This document shows, one piece after another, positions 36,691 to 45,731 of a stretch of 64,000 nucleotides of DNA (position 1 is its first letter; each line of letters opens with the position of its first letter). The position numbers were made by a program, and so were the translations under genes. The DNA is from Hypoxylon rubiginosum. Taxonomy: Eukaryota > Ascomycota > Sordariomycetes > Xylariales > Hypoxylaceae. The notes under the pieces were generated by a model. It made no database searches, was not told the origin of the DNA, and saw only the letters and a list, made by a program, of their open reading frames with translations. The stretch covers positions 682,001-746,000 of the forward strand of contig CADCXA010000056.1 of the NCBI GenBank assembly GCA_902806565.1. Direction: 5' to 3'.

Positions 36691-38581
36691 AAAACAGCCA
36701 GTAAAAAAGTAGTATTAGGAGTAAAATATAGTATAAATACAGTTTTAATGTAAAAATAATCAAGCTTTTTAACTTTTTCGTTATTATATTCTTTATTATT
36801 ACTATCCATTTCACAATCTTACTTACTTTTATCTTTTACTGGTATTTTTATTTTTATCTTATTTTTTTTAAAAGCCGATAGCCCTAAATTAGCCTCTTTT
36901 TTTGCGTTTTACAAAGTGGTAATCTGGTTAATTAAGTTTTAAATATTCTTTTTTATTATATATAATAAGTTATTCTTTAAAAATAAGATATCTTTATTAA
37001 ATATAATATTTTCATTAAATATAATATCTTGTGTTTTAATGACTTATTTTAATATAAGGACCTAGATATTATAAATATTTATGGAGTTGTAACCTACTAG
37101 GTAACCTATTTATACTTTTAAATTAAAATGTTAACGTTGGTTTTGTTTTCGCTTTACCTCTATAATAAACGTAAACGTTTTATATTTATACACCTTTAAA
37201 TAAGCTTAATATAATCTTTTATTAGTAATTATATTATCTTTAAAAGCTAAATAAATGTAAAAGCGCTTATATAAAAATTACTAGTTAAGGTTATATTTAA
37301 GAGTGTAATTATAAAGGTAGGTAGTAGCTTTAAAAATCTCTACTTATAAAAAACTTGGAAGCTTTAATTTTATTTTTATTGTTCGAGCTTTTTGTTTAAT
37401 TACACCTTTTAAGTGTTTAACGTTTTTATTTTAATCTTACGTATTTAATGCCAAGGGCTCGAGTTTAATATAATATATTTGTTAAATATGATCTCGTATA
37501 ACGTGCTTTTTTATTACTAGCTTATTATTACATTTAATAGCTTTAATATTAAGTTAATGTTGTTTTTAAATAATTTTAAATATCTAGTTTAAAACTTTAA
37601 TAATTAAGTTTAAAATATAATTTTTAAGATAAAAGTCCCAGGTTTATCCTGTATATTTATTAGTGATTAGTATTATATATTAATATCCTTAAGAATTTGT
37701 TTCTAAATCGTGGAAATTAATAACTAAACATTTATTTAACTTACTTAATTATTTGTAACACTTACGATAATTAAGCTTTTTAATCTTTTTATAGTTACAC
37801 GCGTTATATTTCACTGTAATAATTTAATTGGTTTTTTTAATTAAGCTAGACTTTTTAATTTTTACCTTTTAAGAGTAACCAATTATGTAATTAAAAGCTT
37901 TTGGTTCTAAGTAACCAAATTATAAATATTATAGTTTGTTAGTTGCTATGCTTAAAAATCGCTTCGTTTAATTATTAAATTTAACGCTTTTTATATGAAA
38001 TAAGTAATTAATAAAGTTCTTAGAAAGATCCTTTAAAACATATTAGTTTTATTTATTAATAATAATGTATAAAATAAAATTATTTTTTTTTTGTAAATAG
38101 TTATTTATATTTTTATAGTTTTACTAGTATCCCATTTTTTTTAAAAGCTTTAATAATATTACATTATATATAAATCTTTTATAATATATTACGTTTCGTA
38201 ATTATAAAAGCCTTACTTCTTCTAGACTTTTTAAACATATATTTATTTCTTTATATTTTTATATAAGTATAATTAAGTCTTTTATAAAAATTACGTTTCC
38301 AGTGTGTGCTATTTGGTATGATAAAAATCGGTTAAATTAATTAAAAATATGAATAATAATCCCTAAGTTTAAAATTACTAAGTTTTTTAAAGGATAAATA
38401 TTAACTTTAAATGCGGCCTGTAAAGTTAAAAACATTCCTTTTATTCTTTTAATTACTTAAACTAATTAATTCTTATTTTATGTAAATAACTTTTTTTTTA
38501 TTTTTTTGACTAGCTTAGTAAATGTATTATTTTTAGTTATCTTATATTTAATTATTTTTTTTACGGTGAAGTTTAGGGTTT

Positions 38582-38763
38582 TGTTAGATAATAAGAGGTT
38601 ATTCTGGAGGACCTATTCAGGTCCTGCGCACAGGCCAACGGCCGGAGCCGCAATAACCTTATTACGAGGCTATTCTAAGGAATCGCGAGAACACGTACAA
38701 TTAGGAGACACACACTTAATACACACAATTAACCCCCTAATTGAATACACACGTCATCTGACA
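38582..38763 (+). repeat. Copia 5' LTR, 182 bp
   Basis: Starts TGTTAG and ends CTGACA, with a short TGT/ACA terminal inversion. The length is confirmed by both decayed LTRs of the older copy, which are also 182 bp. It contains a GC-rich stem-like patch (CAACGGCCGGAGCCGCAA). It should drive transcription of the element. Confidence 0.9.
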
Positions 38764-38912
38764 ATTAAGAGTCTCATTCGCTCAAGAATCAAAGAGCTAT
38801 ATACGAATAACGATACGTGACCTTCAATTAGCCGAAAACCACAAAATTACGAAACGGTTACATCAACGAAACCTTCCACAACCCGAATCCGACCAATAGC
38901 AAAGAAGACGGC

Positions 38913-40172
38913 ATGTCGAAAGCAGTAGAAGAGAAGGTCTTTTACAACGGCCCAATTGACTGGGAACGATGGGATAGAGAGTTCCAAACAAAGGCTATTG
39001 ACCTAGAACTTTGGAAGTACATCAATCCTACAGAAACGTTAGAATGGCCAGAGGAGCCATTCCAGCCAGACGTTGGCGACTATCCAAAGAAAGCTCAACG
39101 GATAACGCGAAATTCATCGAACAACAGTTCCCAAACTGCGATAAATGAAAGTCAAGAGGAACAAGTCGAAATAGGTGGAAGACCTACAAGTCTAGTAGAG
39201 ATGACGAAGGAAGGCAGAGCCATCTACAAGGAAGATTGGACCTTCTATAGTCACGATCACAAGATCTATCAGACTCATCGACAAGCAGTCAAGGAACTGA
39301 GGAACTGGGTCACCAACTCTGTATCCTTGAATTACCGAGACACGTGCTTTGGCCCAACAGACACCTTGTACGAGTGGTACAAGAAACTGTCTGCCACTGG
39401 CAAAGTGTACAACAATCAATTGAAGCCACAGGCTCAAGAACGATATAAGAAAGCAGTGCAACGACTGACAAAGATGCCTAAGAACTTCGAGGCATGGATA
39501 ACTGAATGGGAATCAGCCATCGCAAATGCAAAGGCAAAGGGCCTTACAGATATCACCGACAGCCGACTACTAATGAAGGATCTTGAAGTTGCACTTGGCG
39601 GCATTCTAAGCAACTGGGTGACCAGTTATAGACTGCTGAGCACTGACAAGATCAGAAGCGACACGCTCAGCTACTTAGATGTAGCAGCTGCCTTACGCGA
39701 ACACACATCCTTACAACTAACTCTTGCACGGCCCCGCCCTGCGAAGGGAGCATTCGCTGCTCAATTCGGCAACACGGAATCTGATCACGACAGAGACTCA
39801 GATACCGAGCCGGGAAGAGAAAAGGACGCCACTCCTGGACCCTCTGATCGATCAAAACGAGGCAGAGGTGGTAGGAGCCGCGGCAGATCACGAGGCCGAA
39901 GCAGTCTAGATAGACGAGCTGAGTCAACCAAGAGAAAACGAGCCGACACATCTGCCGATCGCCCACGAGAAACCAACACTCCATGCCCAGCCTGCTACGG
40001 CTACCACGAGATTCTCGACTGCTGGTATATTGTTGAAGACAAGGCTCCAGAAGACTGGACCCCAAACTTCACCGCAAAGAGAATGATCGAACACAAGATA
40101 ACTGAAGACAATACGTTTGCTGAGCTAGTCAAGAAGACAAAGAAGAGGTCATCTGCGCAAAGTGGGGATTGA
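38913..40172 (+). CDS. Copia Gag, 419 aa up to an in-frame UGA
   Basis: Encodes the capsid-type protein. The middle has the helical pattern of copia Gag (TCFGPTDTLYEWYKKLSATG, then LKDLEVALGG-like text). A basic Arg/Ser-rich stretch (RGRGGRSRGRSRGRSS) precedes a zinc-knuckle-like C-x2-C-x3-H-x4-C at residues 358-370 (CPACYGYHEILDC), a slight variant of CCHC. Both should bind the RNA genome. The frame stops at UGA (40,170-40,172) but stays open after it straight into pol, so a Gag-Pol fusion could form by readthrough. The Met at 38,913 is the first in frame and follows an untranslated leader of about 150 nt after the LTR. Confidence 0.92.
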   Translation: MSKAVEEKVFYNGPIDWERWDREFQTKAIDLELWKYINPTETLEWPEEPFQPDVGDYPKKAQRITRNSSNNSSQTAINESQEEQVEIGGRPTSLVEMTKEGRAIYKEDWTFYSHDHKIYQTHRQAVKELRNWVTNSVSLNYRDTCFGPTDTLYEWYKKLSATGKVYNNQLKPQAQERYKKAVQRLTKMPKNFEAWITEWESAIANAKAKGLTDITDSRLLMKDLEVALGGILSNWVTSYRLLSTDKIRSDTLSYLDVAAALREHTSLQLTLARPRPAKGAFAAQFGNTESDHDRDSDTEPGREKDATPGPSDRSKRGRGGRSRGRSRGRSSLDRRAESTKRKRADTSADRPRETNTPCPACYGYHEILDCWYIVEDKAPEDWTPNFTAKRMIEHKITEDNTFAELVKKTKKRSSAQSGD

Positions 40173-40176
40173 CTAG
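40170..40176 (+). promoter_or_regulatory. Candidate stop-codon readthrough site UGA-CUA-G between gag and pol
   Basis: Gag ends in TGA followed directly by CTAG, and the same reading frame is open from 40,173 through the protease. UGA followed by CUA is the best known high-readthrough context in eukaryotes, used for example for peroxisomal enzyme isoforms in fungi. No ATG with the needed position opens pol before its DSG protease motif, and no frameshift is needed. Confidence 0.7.
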
Positions 40177-43100
40177 TTCGAGTAATTGGGAGAACAAAAG
40201 GAACGTTCTCAACTCTACAGGCCGCATTCGGAGTCAATACCTATCCCTTGAAGAACTCAGCAATTCTGGACTCAGGGACCACTATTCACATCTTCAATCG
40301 ACTCAGCCGATTCCTGTCATACCGAACAGCACACACTGGAGACGCGATCTTCGCAGGAGACTCAGTTGTGCCTGTACAAGGATATGGAGAAGTGGATGTA
40401 CGTCTAAAGAGTCCAGAAGGAGCAAGGCTCCTACGATTGCGAGACGTAGCATACTGTGAAGGATTCGCATGCAATGTGGTGTCATTGAGGCTCCTAAGAA
40501 GAATGGGATACTGGTGGGACCACAAAGGCACGAATAACTGCCTACGAAGAAAGGATGATTCCGTCCTGTGCACCATTATTGACAGACAGGACCAATACGT
40601 CTTGGAGGATCTTCCTGAGAACTTCACCAATTACTCATTCCACACAAGAAGCGTCAAGTTTAACAGCTGGACGGAGCGACCTCCAAGCACGGCAACTAGC
40701 GAACTATGGCACCTACGATTCGGCCACCCAGGACCAGAAGCCCTTAATCACGCGACTGGTCACTCTCGGGGGGTGAAGATTAAGGAGTCTGGCCCAACCA
40801 AGAAGACCGATCGAATCACTACAGTGAAGTGCGACGCGTGTGGCTGTGGAAAGGCCAAGAAGCTCAATTATCGCAAGCGTCGCGAACGACCAAGCAAGCC
40901 AGGTGAACGTTTAGCTATTGATTTCCACGACTTGGAAACAGACTCTCAAGGATATTGGTGTATAATGCTGATCACTGATAGATGTACGGGATGGGCCTGG
41001 GACTTCTATCTCAAAGATCGTACTTCAGACTCAATTATCGAAGTCCTAGACTGGATATTCGGAATCATTCGGAAACAGCACCAACTCAATATTGAAGCTA
41101 TCGAGTGTGACAACGAGCTAGTGACAAGAAAGCACGCCGTACGAGATCACATTCAACAGACACACCATATTAAACTCGAGCCCTCGGCACCAGATACGCA
41201 AGATCAGAATGGAGGCGCCGAACGCTCGGGGGGTGTAATTAAGCAGAAAGCTCGAACGATGAGAATAGGATCAAAGCTTCCGAGTTTCCTATGGGTAGAG
41301 GTTTTCAAAGCTGCTACCTACCTCTACAATCGCACTCCTAAGTATAACCTCAACTGGCAATCTCCATACGAGCGCTTCTACACTTATTTGGCTTTCAGAG
41401 ACGGTGTAGTCACCGACAAGAGACCACATCAAGCTCACCTAAGGGTGTATGGATGTAAGGCGTTTGCGCTCACTGCAGAGGCAAAGCGAAAACAGAACCG
41501 ACGCCAACGTCTCAATCCGAAAGCATGGATAGGCTACCTAGTAGGCTACAGCTCCACGAATATTTACAATATCTGGGTCCCTACGTTAGGACGAGTCATC
41601 AAAACACGAGACGTCACATTTGACGAAGACACTACGTTCAACGGAGATATCTCATCCTTGAAGGATGACCTGTTGCACACAACAGAGGAGAATATCCGAG
41701 ACCTAGTTAACCAGGTCGCCACCCTGCAAAACGCAGAAAGAGAGGCTGACCCAGGGCCATCGGCTCCTGAAGAAGACGAGACAGAGGCAGAAATGCCAGC
41801 AGAAGATGAAGGCGAGCAAGACCGTGAAGTGGATGGCGATAACGGAGAATGTGACAACGAAGAAGCTGAAGGGCTTGATCACCCCTACACTGAAGCTGTA
41901 TTCATGCCATACCCTACTCCCGATGCTACTCCTCCACCGGCTGCTTCGTTATTCACTGCAACAATAAGAGAAGGGTTGAGCGCCGTGAATCACGCCTCCC
42001 CGGATACCGACATAGAAGAAGGGTTGAGCGCCGTGAATCACGCCTCCCCGGATATGATCAAGAAACCAAGGTTGAGCGCCGTGAATCACGCCTCCCGCAA
42101 CAAAATAGAGAAAACAAGGTTGAGCGCCGTGAATCACGCCTCCCGAAACAAAAATATGAGAGACGCTGTCCCAGTAGGTCGAGCTGCAGCTCTCAGCGCG
42201 CTCCCGAAGCAGACCAAGAGGGATTCACCCACCTCTTATTCCGGAGCCACGGACCACGCAACGAGTTGGGAGGCCACGTTCAATGCAGGACGCCTAACCT
42301 CGGCGATGGGATCAATGCACGGAAAGCCAGTGAGCAAGGCACAAGTAGCACGGATGACACATCATCCGCGACGCTATCCTACAAGCCAAGCAAATCCAAA
42401 TTCAGTACCACGCCCGGGATCATATGAACCTGAGAGGCTGCAGAGACTCCTGCAAAGAAAGCAGAGAATCCATAGGAGGGATCTACCACCTCCCCCGAAA
42501 ACTCACAAGGAGTTACGGGACCATGCCCTAGGGCAAGGATTCAGAGAAGCTGAGAAATCACACCTGGATAGCCACAAGGAGATGAACTCCTGGGTTGAAT
42601 GTGAACAACAGACCGCTAATGGCAAGCAGATTCTAGACTGCATGTGGGTATACGTGTATAAATTCGATAAACACGGATGGTTTATAAAGTGCAAAGCAAG
42701 GCTGGTGGTCCGAGGAGACCAGCAGACCAAAGACGAGCACCTAAACACCTACGCCTCAACATTAGCCGGAAGATCATTCCGAACCCTTATTGCAATTGCA
42801 GCAAGATTCGACCTCGAGCTAATCCAGTACGATGCAGTTAACGCATTCGTGAACGCAAATCTAGACAAGGAAATCTATATGAGGATGCCTCCAGGGTACC
42901 GGAAACGCCAGACCATTCTACGTCTGCTGAAAGCGTTATACGGATTGAGAGAATCTCCCCTACTTTGGCAAAAGGAGCTGACCAAGACACTCACGGAATT
43001 AGGCTTCTCAGCCGTTCCCCACGAGCCTTGCTGCTTCTCCAAAGACGGAGTGCTAATCTTCTTCTATGTTGACGATATCGTCCTCGCATACCAAGGCCAC

Positions 43101-44138
43101 AGGCAACAAGCAGTAGACGCAGTGGTATCACAGCTACGAGAGAAGTACCAACTTACAGGCGGAGATGACTTGCAGTGGTTTCTCGGAATCGAAGTGATCA
43201 GAGACCGAGATAAGAGACTGATCTGGCTTTCTCAATCCTCATACGTGGACAAGTTAAGCAAACTGTTAACAAATGAGAAACCAGGAATTATCCCTTCAAC
43301 TCCTATGAGAAACAAGGAACTGTTACCTTCGTCAGAATTGGCTTCCCTACAGTCTATTCAACGATACCAACAAAAGATCGGATCGATACTGTACGCAGCA
43401 GTGATCACACGTCCCGATATTGCTTTCGCAGCCTCCCGACTGGCCAGATTCAATATGAATCCCAGCAACGAGCACCATTCTGAAGCCGACCGACTAATTC
43501 GATACCTCCTTGCCACCCAATACCTGTCCTTACAATACGGACATGCCGATACATTCGAAGTAGCCAGCGACGCCTCGTTTGCCGACAACACCCTCGATCG
43601 AAAGAGTTCACAAGCATACGTAATGAAGCTGTTTGGAGGAGTGATTGGATGGCGTGCGAACAAGCAAGACACAGTGACTACTTCTACAACAGAAGCGGAG
43701 TTGTTGTCTCTTGCGCAGGCTGCAAAGGAAGCCATGTTCGTATCGCGTCTAATCACAGAGCTCGGTGTGAGTCTGGATGACTCGAGGATTACAATACACT
43801 GTGACAATAAGCAAACGATCAGGCTGGTACACGCAGACATTGCGTTACTTCAAACCAAGCTGCGGCACGTGGATATTCACAACCACTGGCTACGGCAGGA
43901 GGCACTCGCAAATCGGATTAAAGTCACCTATGTCCCTACGAAGGATATGATGGCAGATGGTCTCACCAAGGCACTTGCTGCAAAGGAATTCGCCGCATTC
44001 ACTCGACAATTAAACCTAGTGGATGTACAGGAGAGAATCGAATCCAGACGGATTCGCGAGCTCACAGAGGAGGACTTCGACAGGATAGAGGACTCCTTGC
44101 CTGGCGGAGAAAGCGATACGTACATGATTGACAATTAA
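40173..44138 (+). CDS. Copia Pol polyprotein (protease, integrase, reverse transcriptase, RNase H)
   Basis: Open from the codon after the gag UGA to 44,138. Residue numbers here count from the Leu at 40,248. The order is protease (ILDSGTT, Asp near 8), then the integrase zinc finger (WHLRFGHPG near 154 and CDACGCGK near 195). The integrase core has Asp 225, Asp 288 and Glu 325, close to D,D-35-E. An acidic linker is followed by four GLSAVNHAS-type repeats (about 575-635). Reverse transcriptase has YDAVNAFVNANL and YVDD near 940. RNase H has VASDASFAD, TEAELLS and HCDNKQT. All catalytic residues are present and there is no frameshift. A Met start after 40,173 would cut into the protease, which supports readthrough from gag. 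Pol copies the RNA and inserts the cDNA. Confidence 0.92.
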   Translation, partial: LVRVIGRTKGTFSTLQAAFGVNTYPLKNSAILDSGTTIHIFNRLSRFLSYRTAHTGDAIFAGDSVVPVQGYGEVDVRLKSPEGARLLRLRDVAYCEGFACNVVSLRLLRRMGYWWDHKGTNNCLRRKDDSVLCTIIDRQDQYVLEDLPENFTNYSFHTRSVKFNSWTERPPSTATSELWHLRFGHPGPEALNHATGHSRGVKIKESGPTKKTDRITTVKCDACGCGKAKKLNYRKRRERPSKPGERLAIDFHDLETDSQGYWCIMLITDRCTGWAWDFYLKDRTSDSIIEVLDWIFGIIRKQHQLNIEAIECDNELVTRKHAVRDHIQQTHHIKLEPSAPDTQDQNGGAERSGGVIKQKARTMRIGSKLPSFLWVEVFKAATYLYNRTPKYNLNWQSPYERFYTYLAFRDGVVTDKRPHQAHLRVYGCKAFALTAEAKRKQNRRQRLNPKAWIGYLVGYSSTNIYNIWVPTLGRVIKTRDVTFDEDTTFNGDISSLKDDLLHTTEENIRDLVNQVATLQNAEREADPGPSAPEEDETEAEMPAEDEGEQDREVDGDNGECDNEEAEGLDHPYTEAVFMPYPTPDATPPPAASLFTATIREGLSAVNHASPDTDIEEGLSAVNHASPDMIKKPRLSAVNHASRNKIEKTRLSAVNHASRNKNMRDAVPVGRAAALSALPKQTKRDSPTSYSGATDHATSWEATFNAGRLTSAMGSMHGKPVSKAQVARMTHHPRRYPTSQANPNSVPRPGSYEPERLQRLLQRKQRIHRRDLPPPPKTHKELRDHALGQGFREAEKSHLDSHKEMNSWVECEQQTANGKQILDCMWVYVYKFDKHGWFIKCKARLVVRGDQQTKDEHLNTYASTLAGRSFRTLIAIAARFDLELIQYDAVNAFVNANLDKEIYMRMPPGYRKRQTILRLLKALYGLRESPLLWQKELTKTLTELGFSAVPHEPCCFSKDGVLIFFYVDDIVLAYQGHRQQAVDAVVSQLREKYQLTGGDDLQWFLGIEVIRDRDKRLIWLSQSSYVDKLSKLLTNEKPGIIPSTPMRNKELLPSSELASLQSIQRYQQKIGSILYAAVITRPDIAFAASRLARFNMNPSNEHHSEADRLIRYLLATQYLSLQYGHADTFEVASDASFADNTLDRKSSQAYVMKLFGGVIGWRANKQDTVTTSTTEAELLSLAQAAKEAMFVSRLITELGVSLDDSRITIHCDNKQTIRLVHADIALLQTKLRHVDIHNHWLRQEALANRIKVTYVPTKDMMADGLTKALAAKEFAAFTRQLNLVDVQERIESRRIRELTEEDFDRIEDSLPGGESDTYMIDN
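41971..42150 (+). repeat. Four tandem coding repeats in copia pol
   Basis: Four near-identical units of TTGAGCGCCGTGAATCACGC with spacers of about 20-30 bp code for G/R-LSAVNHAS. GTGAATCAC is close to a palindrome. The same four units, decayed, are present in the older copy. They lie in the linker between integrase and reverse transcriptase. Confidence 0.88.
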
Positions 44139-44197
44139 GAGACATCAGAGAATAAGTCCTAATTGCTCAGGCTTCTCTATTAAGGATAGACAAGCCT

Positions 44198-44206
44198 GGG
44201 GGGGTG
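44198..44206 (+). other. Copia polypurine tract
   Basis: Seven G followed by TG directly before the 3' LTR. This is the expected primer position for plus-strand DNA. The decayed copy keeps the same G-run plus two bases before its LTR. Confidence 0.75.
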
Positions 44207-44253
44207 TGTTAGATAATAAGAGGTTATTCTGGAGGACCTATTCAGGTCCTGCG
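44207..44253 (+). repeat. Copia 3' LTR fragment, 47 bp
   Basis: Identical to the first 47 bp of the 5' LTR, ending GGTCCTGCG, then joins the decayed host gag (TTAGTC). The remaining 135 bp of the LTR are absent. Confidence 0.88.
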
Positions 44254-45549
44254 TTAGTCTTTTGGAGCTTTGTTTTTAATAATATACCAGTAATTAAAAA
44301 TCTCGTGGTAGCTGTAGTAAGCTGGGTATAAAGTATTAGTTTCTTGTGGGTAATCGGCAGATATGTTAGCTTATTTTCTCTTGGTTAACTTAGCTTATTT
44401 ATTTAGACTGCTTCGGCCTCGTGATTTGCCGTAGCTCCTACCACCTTTGCCTTGTTTTAATTGATTAGAGGGTTTAAAAGTGGCGTTTTTTTTTTTTCCC
44501 GGCTTGGTATCTAAGTTTTTATCGTGATTAGATTCCGTGTTACCAAATTAAGTAGTAAATGCTTTTTTTGTAAGGCAAGGCTGTGTAAAAGTTAATTATA
44601 AAAATATATATTTGTGTAAGGTAGTTACTATATTTAAGTAGCTAAGCGTGTCGCTTTTAATTTTATTAGTGCTTAGCAGTTTATAATTAGTTACTTAATT
44701 ACTTAAAATATCGTTAAGTGTAACTTTAAAATTCTTTATTAATAGTTAACTGTTAGTGATATTTATAAGGCCTTTTACTTTTGTATTTACGATGGTTAAT
44801 TTTTATTTAATTATTTATATTTTGAAGTTTTTAAATATTTTTATTAATTGTTATATTACTTTTTTATATTATTCTTAAGTTTATGGTTTTAATTAATTAT
44901 TATACATTTTACCAGTGGCAGATAGTTTTTTATATTATTTATATAAAATATTTATTAAGTTAAAATATATGTTTTAATAATTTAAAAATACAAAGTTAAT
45001 AACCTAGTTTTTTAGTTTCTTAACTGCTTGTTAATAAGTTTAATAAATCTTATAATTATAATTATAAAAAGTCTAATCTTTTTTATAAATAGCTTTATCT
45101 TTTTTTGTTATTTTTATTAAACTTATAAATCTTCCATTTATTTTGATTTGTTTTTTTTAATTTTTATTTATTGCAATTTAAGAATTGTTATTTAATAAAT
45201 TTCATGTTATCCGTTAAAGTTTTTTTTAAATAGTTGTTAATGTCTAGTTGGAATAGCTTCTCTGGTTATTTTAATATTTCTATAGGATTAATATACTTTT
45301 AAAGTTTTAAATTAATAGTTTTTATTTAAAACTTTCTATCTTATTATTCCCAGTTAATTAAGTTATTATAAAAAACTTTTTTTTTTATTATTTTTAATAT
45401 ATTATTTTTTTTATTATTGGTTGGATTTAGGTTATAAAAGGTTTTATTAATATAATTATTTCGTAATTTTATGGTTTTTAACTAATTAAAAATCACGTAT
45501 TATTATTTATATATAGCTTTTTAATTTTTAAGCGAATAAAACTTTTAAT

Positions 45550-45731
45550 TGTTAAATAACATATATATTTAATTAAAGGGTTAATTATATATATTAAATG
45601 TGTGTTTCCTAATTATATATGTTTTCGTAATTCCTTAAAATAACCTTATAATAAAATTATTATAACTTCGGCTATTAACTTATACGTAGAACTTAAATAA
45701 GTTCTTTAAAATAACCTCTTATTATCTAACA
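45550..45731 (-). repeat. Decayed Copia 5' LTR
   Basis: 182 bp on minus, beginning TGTTAGATAATAAGAGG exactly as in the intact element, then diverging by C-to-T and G-to-A changes. Flanked by the TSD ATTAT at 45,732-45,736. Confidence 0.87.

Larger units (their letters stand above)
38582..44253 (+). mobile_element. Young Ty1/copia retrotransposon, coding regions intact, 3' LTR truncated
   Basis: It begins with a 182-bp LTR (TGTTAG...CTGACA), carries gag and pol with all enzymatic motifs, and ends with a G-run and the first 47 bp of the 3' LTR, identical to the first 47 bp of the 5' LTR. It interrupts the gag of the decayed minus-strand copy. The left flank reads GGTTT; the right flank continues the host gag after only TT, so about 135 bp of LTR plus 3 bp of the duplication are missing. 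The lack of RIP changes and the identical LTR starts point to a recent insertion. Integrase lies before reverse transcriptase, which places it in Ty1/copia. Confidence 0.93.
34250..45731 (-). mobile_element. RIP-decayed Copia retrotransposon, interrupted by a younger copy
   Basis: A decayed relative of the intact Copia lies in minus orientation. Its 5' LTR is 45,731-45,550 and its 3' LTR 34,431-34,250, each 182 bp, the same as the intact 5' LTR. Five-base duplications ATTAT flank it at 34,245-34,249 and 45,732-45,736. A G-rich polypurine tract survives as CCCCC at about 34,434-34,438. Gag sequence is recognisable at 44,254-45,540 and at 38,4xx-38,581, and pol down to 34.4 kb, including the four-fold peptide repeat at 36,490-36,690. 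The young Copia interrupts its gag at 38,582-44,253. It cannot encode protein. Confidence 0.87.

Noticed and set aside
36492..36809. 105-aa ORF in the AT-rich block as a gene
   Set aside because: It aligns with the linker repeat of copia pol and is a decayed relic.
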